From the NCBI GenBank assembly GCA_017609225.1, contig JAFCEK010000044.1:1-6942 (forward strand): a DNA stretch of 6,942 bases. The letters run 5' to 3'. The position numbers and the translations under genes are program-made. This document shows positions 1 to 4,135 of this stretch, piece by piece (within the stretch, counting starts at the first letter, position 1; each line of letters begins with the position of its first letter). The notes under the pieces were generated by a model. The model had not been told where the DNA came from and ran no database searches. It worked only from the letters and a program-made list of their open reading frames with translations. Source of the stretch: Candidatus Aenigmatarchaeota archaeon (GTDB lineage Archaea; Aenigmatarchaeota; Aenigmatarchaeia; QMZP01).

Positions 1-1
1 A

Positions 2-148
2 AAGAAAATGTTCCAGGAATATCCATGGTTAAAGAAGCAGTATTTCTGGGGTTCAGGTATGTGGAATCCATCGTATTACTTTGACAGCTTGGGCAGGAAC
101 ATAGAGGAGCTGTCTACTTATGTGAGAAAGCAAGGCAGGATTAACTAA
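2..148 (+). CDS. tnpA: IS200/IS605-family transposase TnpA, C-terminal fragment (cut by window start)
   Basis: This is the last 48 codons of a reading frame that enters from the left edge and ends at TAA. The fragment holds FQEYPWLKKQYFWGSGMWNP, then SYYFDSLGRN, then EELSTYVRKQGR. This matches the end of Y1 (HUH) transposases of the IS200/IS605 family, where an F-P-L-K..WG..W..S-Y segment is followed by a helix carrying the nucleophilic tyrosine in a Y-(I/V)-x-x-Q context. The tyrosine in STYVRKQG (fragment residue 40) is the likely catalytic residue. Such enzymes move single-stranded DNA by recognising hairpins at the element ends; the HUH half lies outside the window. No tnpB follows, so this is either a tnpA-only element or one whose partner lies upstream. 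The C-terminal end shows no damage. The family call is from remembered motif resemblance, not a search. Confidence 0.8.
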   Translation, partial: KKMFQEYPWLKKQYFWGSGMWNPSYYFDSLGRNIEELSTYVRKQGRIN

Positions 149-158
149 TCAACCGAGG

Positions 159-203
159 TGCAATTCCACCAGTCTTATTAACCAATTGCATGTGACTGGT
201 GGA
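159..203. repeat. Interleaved inverted repeats after tnpA; candidate IS right-end structure
   Basis: Two perfect inverted repeats interlock just after the tnpA stop. TGCAATT (159-165) is the complement of AATTGCA (184-190). TCCACCAGTC (165-174) is the complement of GACTGGTGGA (194-203). IS200/IS605 elements carry subterminal hairpins recognised by TnpA at both ends, so the 10-bp stem is a reasonable right-end candidate. The order a-b-a'-b' means the two stems compete or form a pseudoknot-like fold. The exact element boundary is not visible. It could instead be a transcription stop between the convergent tnpA and HEPN genes. Confidence 0.5.
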
Positions 204-222
204 TGAAGCACTAATTAAGGAA

Positions 223-633
223 TCAATTTAAAACAAAATCCTCAGCATTATTCAGCAGTTCCTCAGCAACTTCTTTTGTAATTTCATCCTTTTCTGAAGT
301 TACATAATATTGCTTATCGATTCTCTCTTTTTTGGCATCTGAGATTTGCTTATATAACTCATTCTTTTCAAATAATAATTTCAATAAAAGAATTGAACCA
401 CCATGATTTTCACATTTAATACCCACTCTGAACAATAATGCTAGAAGAAGATTATACATTGCATAGTAAGACATGCTTATGGAATTTTCATAAAGATTGT
501 TCTTCAATAGCAACTTAGCTGATTTCAAACAATTAACTGATTTTTTTGAATAAGAACTACAAATATCTTCAGATGGTTCAACCAGTCCTAACTTTTCTTC
601 TTTTTTTAATTTATTTAGAAATTTGTTTTTCAT
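223..633 (-). CDS. HEPN-domain protein (UPF0332-like), partner of a minimal nucleotidyltransferase
   Basis: This 136-residue helical protein has the HEPN core signature SMSYYAMYNLLLALLFRVGI (residues 53-72) followed by KCENHGG (73-79), close to the S-YYA-x-A-L-G-K-x-H-x-G pattern of UPF0332/PF05168 HEPN proteins. An R69/H77 pair is present, but the spacing is R-x7-H instead of the R-x4-6-H of classical HEPN ribonucleases, so RNase activity is uncertain. The C-terminal part (ERIDKQYY, later EVAEELLNNAEDFV) also fits the family. The gene overlaps the upstream nucleotidyltransferase gene by 23 nt, so the two are translationally coupled. A TTG at 643-645 would add four residues; the ATG at 631-633 was preferred. 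In HEPN/MNT pairs the HEPN protein is usually the toxin or RNA-binding effector and the nucleotidyltransferase its antidote. That role is inferred here from family and layout. Confidence 0.8.
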   Translation of the reverse strand: MKNKFLNKLKKEEKLGLVEPSEDICSSYSKKSVNCLKSAKLLLKNNLYENSISMSYYAMYNLLLALLFRVGIKCENHGGSILLLKLLFEKNELYKQISDAKKERIDKQYYVTSEKDEITKEVAEELLNNAEDFVLN

Positions 634-1162
634 AAAACTCTTCAATTCCTCTGATTATTATGTGGTTCTTAATGATTTCTTTTATTAACGGCGATTTGAT
701 ATCAAATTTTCCTATTTTAACATTAATTTTTGAATGAATTTCTTCAACAGATTTCTTAATGCTTCTGCTCATAGTTTCAATGTAAATATCAATATCACTT
801 CCCTTCTTAGCTGAACCTTTCGCATATGACCCAAATAAGATGATTAATTTTGCATCAGTCTTTCTTACAATCTCTTCAAAAATAACGCTTAATTCAGGAT
901 TGCGGTGCAACAATTTTATCAATTTATGTAATTCTGCTTGCAAAATATAGGTGCGTGAAATGAAATTCTTTTTTAAGAAGAATATTTTATTTTTGCCTTC
1001 TTTTCTTGAATCAACAACGTTTTTTTTCTTGAGATTATTTAATTTTCTTAAAATTGTAGAATGTGATTCATTCAATTTTTTAGCAATGCCTCTAACATGA
1101 TTATCTGTATTTAGCAAAAGTTCAACAATATCCAACTCAAGATTGTCTCTTTTTTGCACCAT
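611..1162 (-). CDS. Winged-helix DNA-binding domain fused to a minimal nucleotidyltransferase (MNT)
   Basis: The 183-residue protein has two parts. Residues about 8-65 form a winged helix-turn-helix (DIVELLLNT, then VRGIAKKLNESHSTILRKLN, then a basic wing KKKNVVDSRKEGKNKIFFL). Residues about 90-180 are a pol-beta-type minimal nucleotidyltransferase. It has the signature ILFGSYAKGSAKKGSDIDIY (108-127), with the GS motif at 111-112 and metal ligands D123 and D125; D154 in GKFDIKS is a likely third acidic residue, so the active site looks intact. The gene is first in a two-gene unit with the HEPN gene. In such modules the MNT can neutralise the HEPN protein, in some systems by adding AMP to it, and the HTH would suit self-repression. 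A TATA box about 25 nt upstream places the transcript start at or next to the ATG, i.e. leaderless. Confidence 0.85.
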   Translation of the reverse strand: MVQKRDNLELDIVELLLNTDNHVRGIAKKLNESHSTILRKLNNLKKKNVVDSRKEGKNKIFFLKKNFISRTYILQAELHKLIKLLHRNPELSVIFEEIVRKTDAKLIILFGSYAKGSAKKGSDIDIYIETMSRSIKKSVEEIHSKINVKIGKFDIKSPLIKEIIKNHIIIRGIEEFYEKQISK

Positions 1163-1182
1163 ATGGTTTAATTATGAACCAA

Positions 1183-1199
1183 TACTATAAAAAGGTTTC
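1183..1199 (-). promoter_or_regulatory. Archaeal promoter (BRE + TATA) of the MNT-HEPN unit
   Basis: On the minus strand the sequence reads CGAAACCTTTTTATAGTATT: a purine-rich BRE-like GAAA followed by the TATA-like TTTTTATAG (forward 1185-1193). The box centre is about 27 nt from the ATG at 1162, so transcription should start almost on the start codon. No Shine-Dalgarno is seen, which agrees with a leaderless mRNA. Confidence 0.65.
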
Positions 1200-1460
1200 G
1201 GTTTCTATGGTAACTGCTAACTTCTTTAATCCAATGAGCCTTCGGCTTTGATATAAAAAATTACCCCTTAATTCTTTGTCTTGATAGTTGCTTTCACTTT
1301 ATTGACTGATGGATTCCAAATTTACTTCTTCGCTCCTCGTCCTTCATGTTGCAGTGTTCAACCTTAGCTAACGCTCAGGGAATATAACAGGCATTAACAG
1401 GCTCGCACCTTGCAGGTGTTCGACCCAAATTTCCCTCCGGGAAACTTCGCATAAACCGAT
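1200..1460. other. Gene-free stretch with several tight GC-rich hairpins
   Basis: No convincing coding frame is seen on either strand. Perfect short stems with three-base loops stand out of the AT-rich background: AGCC-TTC-GGCT (1237-1247), CACCT-TGC-AGGTG (1406-1418) and TTTCCC-TCC-GGGAAA (1430-1444). A short direct repeat AACAGGC occurs near 1386 and 1395. The function is unknown. It may be the remains of a mobile element end or part of a structured RNA. Confidence 0.35.
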
Positions 1461-1624
1461 ATGTTAAATGTAATTTTCAAAAATCCTAAAAAAGAAGAGG
1501 GGGAACTTTTAGAAAAGCCATATCCCAGGGTGATATTCCCCCAAGAGGAAAAACATTCTTGAGATTGACATTACCACCTGAAGAATATAAAGATTTTCTT
1601 AAGAAATTAAGAAAGAGAACCTAG
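1461..1624 (+). pseudogene. Small frameshifted gene, product unknown
   Basis: An ATG at 1461 opens MLNVIFKNPKKEEGELLEK, which runs on through PYPRVIFPQ and stops at 1560-1562. The frame that overlaps it continues as GKTFLRLTLPPEEYKDFLKK plus LRKRT and ends at TAG 1622-1624. One extra C in the run of five Cs at 1538-1542 would join them into one 54-residue basic protein (…RVIFPPRGKTFLRL…). Both halves have protein-like composition (alternating hydrophobic strand, then an amphipathic Lys-rich helix). I do not recognise the family. No clear TATA box or ribosome binding site precedes the ATG. It may be a dead gene, an assembly error, or chance. Confidence 0.35.
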
Positions 1625-1645
1625 CAACTGAATATAAGTAATAAT

Positions 1646-1691
1646 CTTTTTTTGTCCCTTATTTTTTTACAAATAGGGCTTCGCCCCCTAA
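1646..1691 (+). terminator. T-rich tracts plus GGGC-TTC-GCCC hairpin
   Basis: After the small frame ending at 1624 come two T-runs (1647-1653 and about 1661-1668) and then TAGGGC-TTC-GCCC(C)CTA (1674-1691), a short stem with a 3-base loop. Archaeal termination often uses T-rich tracts with no stem, so the T-runs could end a plus-strand transcript. The hairpin resembles those at 1237-1247 and 1406-1444 and may belong to the same type of sequence. Confidence 0.3.
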
Positions 1692-1704
1692 GACAGACCC
1701 ATTC

Positions 1705-1861
1705 TCAATCTCGGATTTTTTTCAGAAAATCCTTGTAAACTTGCATGGTTTCATTTTGAACCCTGAACTGATCTAATCCCCTCATCATTTCTCTTTTTTA
1801 AATCTATAATTTTATCATAACTTTTCTTCGGGCTGAACTTCATTAAATCGCATATGTTCAT
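1705..1861 (-). pseudogene. Small frameshifted gene, product unknown
   Basis: On the minus strand an ATG at 1861 starts MNICDLMKFSPKKSYDKIID (then LKKR...), which stops at 1751-1753. An overlapping frame reads MMRGLDQFRVQNETMQVYKD followed by FLKKIRD and stops at 1705-1707. Removing one A from the run of six (minus strand, near 1793-1798) would join them as …DKIIDLKREMMRGLDQFRVQ…, a charged, mostly helical protein of about 51 residues. I do not recognise it. The 122-bp repeat begins 5 bp upstream of the ATG, so if the gene was ever live the repeat may have cut off its promoter. It could also be chance or a sequencing indel. Confidence 0.4.
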
Positions 1862-1866
1862 AACAT

Positions 1867-1988
1867 AATTATGTTGAACCAGAAAACCATTGTTTTCAAA
1901 CAGCGGATGTATGGTTCTGGTTCAACAGCTGTTGCCTCGCCAAGAAAACAGCCGACTTTAGTCGGCGGATATACGGAGGCAACATTAT
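1867..1988 (+). repeat. Dispersed twin-hairpin repeat, copy 1
   Basis: This 122-nt unit recurs at 5112-5232 in the same orientation with about six substitutions and one indel. Hairpin 1 pairs TGAACCAG (1875-1882) with CTGGTTCA (1917-1924), then, after an AA bulge, AACCAT (1885-1890) with ATGGTT (1911-1916). Hairpin 2 pairs GTTGCCTC (1931-1938) with GAGGCAAC (1976-1983) and, inside, GCCGAC with GTCGGC (1951-1966). ATGTTG (1871-1876) and CAACAT (1980-1985) could close the whole unit. The two hairpins meet in the palindrome CAACAGCTGTTG (1923-1934). No transposase or clear target duplication is attached. Candidates are a non-autonomous mobile or REP-like element, or a multicopy structured RNA. 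Confidence 0.85.
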
Positions 1989-2012
1989 ATCTGTCTCTCT
2001 GAAATTAAAGCT

Positions 2013-2060
2013 AAAAAAAATAAATTCAAGACATCCGGTTAGGTGCCAGGCAAAGCTGGC
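2013..2060 (-). terminator. Possible terminator downstream of the 2117-2388 gene
   Basis: Reading the minus strand past the stop at 2117, a stem GCCAG/CTGGC with a 6-base loop (2045-2060) is followed about 25 nt later by an unbroken run of eight Ts (forward As, 2013-2020). The T-run alone would suffice for archaeal termination. It also lies between the repeat and the gene. Confidence 0.4.
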
Positions 2061-2116
2061 CGGTTCCATCATTTGCCCTCAATTTAAATGTCTGTGTATT
2101 TTTGCAGTTTAACTGC

Positions 2117-2388
2117 TTACATTTCCTTTATCTTGGTTGCAACAAAGTTCTTGATTTCATCCTCGTCCGGTATTGCAAGAGATTTCTTGAACCTCTTTGT
2201 ACCGTCCGGCAGGAAGAAACCCCTTGAAATGGCAATAAATTCATTCTCGCTGTCCTCAGCTATTGCCTTTTTTCTTGCGATTTCAAGGAAGTTGTATGTA
2301 ATCCGGCTGCTATTCAGTTTTCAGAAACAGCAGACAGAGTTTTACCAAACTTTATTTCCTCTGCTTTCAGTGTTTCGAACTGTACCAT
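2117..2388 (-). pseudogene. Conserved-looking archaeal small protein gene, interrupted by one frameshift
   Basis: The gene has a good start: ATG at 2388 with GGAGGA (forward 2396-2401) 7 nt upstream. It reads MVQFETLKAEEIKFGKTLSA plus VSEN, then meets TGA at 2314-2316. The next frame continues without a stop as KLNSSRITYNFLEIARKKAI, then AEDSENEFIAISRGFFLPDG and TKRFKKSLAIPDEDEIKNFV, ending at TAA 2117. One extra A in the run of four As just before the TGA (forward 2318-2321) would give a single 90-residue protein. Both parts have coding-type composition and the SD is intact, so the break is recent or a sequence error. The opening (FETLKAEEIKFG) and the ISRGFFLPDGTKRFKKSL segment look like a conserved uncharacterised archaeal family, but I cannot name it. 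The plus-strand frame over the same bases (2088-2489) is its shadow. Confidence 0.65.
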
Positions 2389-2457
2389 TGTATCTTCCTC
2401 CGTTGTATACAGCTATAACAGCCAATGCACAAGCACCGGCTGCATTTCCGGCGGCCC

Positions 2458-2466
2458 TTTATAAAA
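2458..2466 (-). promoter_or_regulatory. TATA box for the 2117-2388 gene
   Basis: The minus strand reads CTTTTATAAAGG, with TTTTATAAA at forward 2458-2466. Transcription would start near 2437, giving a leader of roughly 50 nt that ends in the strong SD before 2388. The box is nearly palindromic, so direction rests on the gene position. Confidence 0.45.
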
Positions 2467-2521
2467 GCGCAAATTGCTTCACACTTTAAGCCGCTTTTTA
2501 CTTGTATAATTATATAATTAG

Positions 2522-2529
2522 TATATAAA
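2522..2529 (-). promoter_or_regulatory. Second consensus TATA box upstream of the 2117-2388 gene
   Basis: TTTATATA on the minus strand is an exact match to the archaeal TATA consensus. It lies 54 nt beyond the permease stop codon at 2583. A start near 2498 would give a leader of about 110 nt to the ATG at 2388. It may be an alternative promoter for that gene, or simply part of the very AT-rich stretch 2509-2530. Confidence 0.35.
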
Positions 2530-2582
2530 GCTATCGCTGATGCACCATTTCATTGCTTCATGGAATTAGTCATGATAATGGA

Positions 2583-3092
2583 TTATTTTGTGCATTTGTG
2601 TGTTAATAATTTTTCTATTGAAAATCCCATTGCAATAACAAGAGCAATAGTTAAAGCCCATCTCAATGCCATGAACTCCAGTCCCAGGAACTGAATCTCA
2701 ACCAGCCCCTGCGAAATCTTCAGGCATGCACATGCACCCAAAAACACAATGATGTTTGAGATGCTTGCCCCCTTTTTGATTAAAGAAGCAGCAACAGGGA
2801 AAACAATATAAAGAGGCCCTGTTGGAAGTGAACCAAGAAAAACAGAGATTAATGCACCCTTTATGCCTGACTGCTTTCCCAGATATCTTGTAACTGTTTC
2901 TTTTGAAGTCCATACACTGAATAGCTCTACCAGAACCATAACAGCAGGAAAAATCAAAAGCATCTCAATAAAGTAATCTGCTGAATATCTGACAATAGTG
3001 CTTGTGCTCTGCGGGAAATAAAATAAAACCGCTATAAATATCAGTACCATGACCAGTGCAATACCATAATTTTTCATTAATCTTTTGTTCAT
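2583..3092 (-). CDS. Permease-like membrane protein, half-size (second of a paralogous pair)
   Basis: The protein is 169 residues, mostly hydrophobic, with about five membrane segments (roughly 9-27, 41-60, 80-104, 112-130, 143-158). Its core YLGKQSGIKGALISVFLGSL, then FPVAASLIKKGASI, then FLGLEFMALR, is in the style of DUF318/ArsP-YraQ-type predicted permeases. Those proteins are usually about 300 residues and built of two such halves. The CS-x-G cysteine motif of ArsP relatives is not seen; the segment reads LPTGPLYIVFP. The start is an ATG sharing ATGA with the stop of the upstream permease gene. A perfect archaeal SD GGTGAT (forward 3099-3104) sits 6 nt before it, inside that upstream gene. 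It probably forms a heteromeric transporter with its neighbour. The substrate is unknown. Family assignment is by recognition of the repeated motif and is moderate. Confidence 0.75.
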   Translation of the reverse strand: MNKRLMKNYGIALVMVLIFIAVLFYFPQSTSTIVRYSADYFIEMLLIFPAVMVLVELFSVWTSKETVTRYLGKQSGIKGALISVFLGSLPTGPLYIVFPVAASLIKKGASISNIIVFLGACACLKISQGLVEIQFLGLEFMALRWALTIALVIAMGFSIEKLLTHKCTK

Positions 3093-3580
3093 CCCAGAAT
3101 CACCCCCATTATAACAGCTATCAGCAGGGCAATTAAGAAACTGAAAAGATTGCGCAGTGCTGCAAATTTTTTTCCAAGCACCCTTATTTCAAAAGGCAGA
3201 GTAACAAAACCAACCATTGTCAGGGTGGTTATGAATGCAGCAGCAACCATAATACTCGCGCCGCTTTCAATCAGTGATGCAATGAGCGGAAAAGAAAACA
3301 GGGCAGGTATATGCAATACTGCACCAGTAATTCCTGCAAGGAGCACGCCGCTAAAGCCAGAGCTTTCTCCCAGATACTGGGTGATAATATCATTTGACAA
3401 AAAGCCCTGCATAATTCCTATAATTAATACTATAATTATCAGATATGGCATCATTCTGATAAATGATTTAACCGCGATTCTCAGGCCCTGCAGACTCTTT
3501 TCCTTTGATTTAAGGAAAGATACACTCAGGCATACCAAAACAAAAATATTTATCACAACAGCAAGAAGACTAGCGCTCAT
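3089..3580 (-). CDS. Permease-like membrane protein, half-size (first of a paralogous pair)
   Basis: This is a 163-residue membrane protein with about five hydrophobic segments (3-23, 43-61, 77-104, 109-128, 144-162). It carries YLGESSGFSGVLLAGITGAV followed by FPLIASLIESGASI, then FEIRVLGKKFAALRN. Lined up with the next gene it shares YLG-x2-SG-x2-G, FP-x2-ASLI-x2-GAS and E-x3-LG-x2-F-x-ALR, so the two are paralogues. They look like the two halves of a DUF318/ArsP-like permease split into separate genes. The ATG at 3578-3580 was chosen because GGAGGG lies 4 nt upstream; a TTG at 3592 would sit on top of that SD. The gene overlaps the end of the PadR gene by 11 nt and the next permease by 4 nt, so all three form one translationally coupled unit. 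The usual cysteine motif of arsenic permeases is absent (GAVLHIPALFSFP). Confidence 0.75.
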   Translation of the reverse strand: MSASLLAVVINIFVLVCLSVSFLKSKEKSLQGLRIAVKSFIRMMPYLIIIVLIIGIMQGFLSNDIITQYLGESSGFSGVLLAGITGAVLHIPALFSFPLIASLIESGASIMVAAAFITTLTMVGFVTLPFEIRVLGKKFAALRNLFSFLIALLIAVIMGVILG

Positions 3581-3938
3581 TTTTCCCTCCAAAATGTTTG
3601 CTGTAGAATTTAACCATATTATCCACCATCTTTTTCCTTTCCATAATTGCCTCCAGCCATTTTTTCAGATACCCTTTGCCTTTTTTTGTTGCTCTGTATA
3701 TCCTTTTATCCGGGCCGTCCTTGTTTTTTAGCCAGTTTGATGACAGTAATCCGTCATGCTCCATTCTTCTCAGTGTTGTATACATAGTGCCAGATTTTAT
3801 TTTATGCCTGCCTCTGCTGAGTTCTTCAATTTTTCTGCTTATTTCATAACCATATGATGGCTCTTCAAATACAACCCTTAGAATCAGGAACTGCATCCAT
3901 CTCCTTTCGGGATAGCAGCACTTATGATTATTGTGCAT
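3570..3938 (-). CDS. PadR-family transcriptional regulator
   Basis: The 122-residue protein has the PadR winged helix. LILRVVFEEPSYGYEISRKI (18-37) covers helix 1-2, KIKSGTMYTTLRRMEHDGLL (46-65) is the recognition helix region with the typical G-x-hydrophobic-Y-x-x-L-x-R-x-E-x-x-G-L pattern, and KRIYRATKKGKGYLKKWLEA (78-97) is the wing and start of the dimer helix. The N-terminus (HKCCYPERRW) carries two adjacent cysteines, Cys7 and Cys8, with His2 and His5 nearby, which could sense metal or redox state; this is inference. It is the first gene of the PadR-permease-permease operon and most likely represses it. A consensus TATA box about 28 nt upstream of the ATG makes the transcript near-leaderless, and palindromes lie on the same DNA. 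Family confidence is high; ligand unknown. Confidence 0.88.
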   Translation of the reverse strand: MHNNHKCCYPERRWMQFLILRVVFEEPSYGYEISRKIEELSRGRHKIKSGTMYTTLRRMEHDGLLSSNWLKNKDGPDKRIYRATKKGKGYLKKWLEAIMERKKMVDNMVKFYSKHFGGKNER

Positions 3939-3949
3939 AAATAACTATA

Positions 3950-3973
3950 TAACAATGTTACATATATAAATGT
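3950..3973 (-). promoter_or_regulatory. Promoter with overlapping palindromic operator, PadR-permease operon
   Basis: TTTATATA (minus strand, forward 3963-3970) is an exact archaeal TATA box 25-32 nt before the ATG at 3938. Over and next to it lie TAACAATGTTA (3950-3960, perfect 5-bp arms), ATGTTACAT (3955-3963) and ACAT-N6-ATGT (3960-3973). PadR repressors commonly bind ATGT/ACAT half-sites, so a PadR dimer here could block TBP or RNA polymerase. The operator role is inferred. Confidence 0.6.
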
Positions 3974-3990
3974 GTTTCCACCGGCATTCG

Positions 3991-4000
3991 CGGTTAACCG
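3991..4000. repeat. 10-bp palindrome CGGTTAACCG
   Basis: This perfect palindrome lies in the spacer between the divergently transcribed PadR gene and the plus-strand gene at 4136, well outside both TATA boxes. It could be a further binding site for a dimeric regulator acting on either side. Nothing else in the spacer 3974-4065 is recognisable. Confidence 0.3.
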
Positions 4001-4065
4001 ATACTGAAAACACATCTCAGGAACTTCCTGTGAAATAAATCCCACAAATCCCATAAGGTGCAAGT

Positions 4066-4073
4066 TTTATATA
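4066..4073 (+). promoter_or_regulatory. TATA box for the 4136 gene
   Basis: GCAAGTTTTATATATC contains the consensus TTTATATA at 4066-4073. A transcript start near 4096 would leave about a 40-nt leader containing AGAGGGA (4124-4130), the SD 6 nt before the ATG at 4136. Confidence 0.6.
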
Positions 4074-4135
4074 TCAGAAATGCTATTTTCTAAAAGCTGT
4101 TGGGGCATTTGGATAAAAAACAAAGAGGGATAAGA

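Noticed and set aside
1401..1430. tRNA-like T-arm (AGGTGTTCGACCC)
   Set aside because: TTCGA occurs, but the flanking bases do not form a 5-bp T stem with a 7-base loop, and no acceptor, D or anticodon arm could be found.
1867..1988. H/ACA guide RNA, because hairpin 1 is followed by ACA
   Set aside because: ACA follows the stem directly without the usual spacing, no kink-turn or clear guide pocket is seen, and near-identical copies argue against different guides.
2388..2460. Leader peptide MQPVLVHWLL upstream of the 2117-2388 gene
   Set aside because: It has a short ATG frame only, with no SD and no repeated regulatory codons.
2088..2489. Plus-strand open frame of 133 codons
   Set aside because: It is the shadow of the minus-strand small gene at 2117-2388, which has a strong SD and a sensible protein; the plus frame has low-complexity Ser/Phe-rich composition and no SD.
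3150..3731. Plus-strand open frame of 193 codons
   Set aside because: It runs antisense to the permease and PadR genes, whose motifs, SDs and overlaps are convincing.
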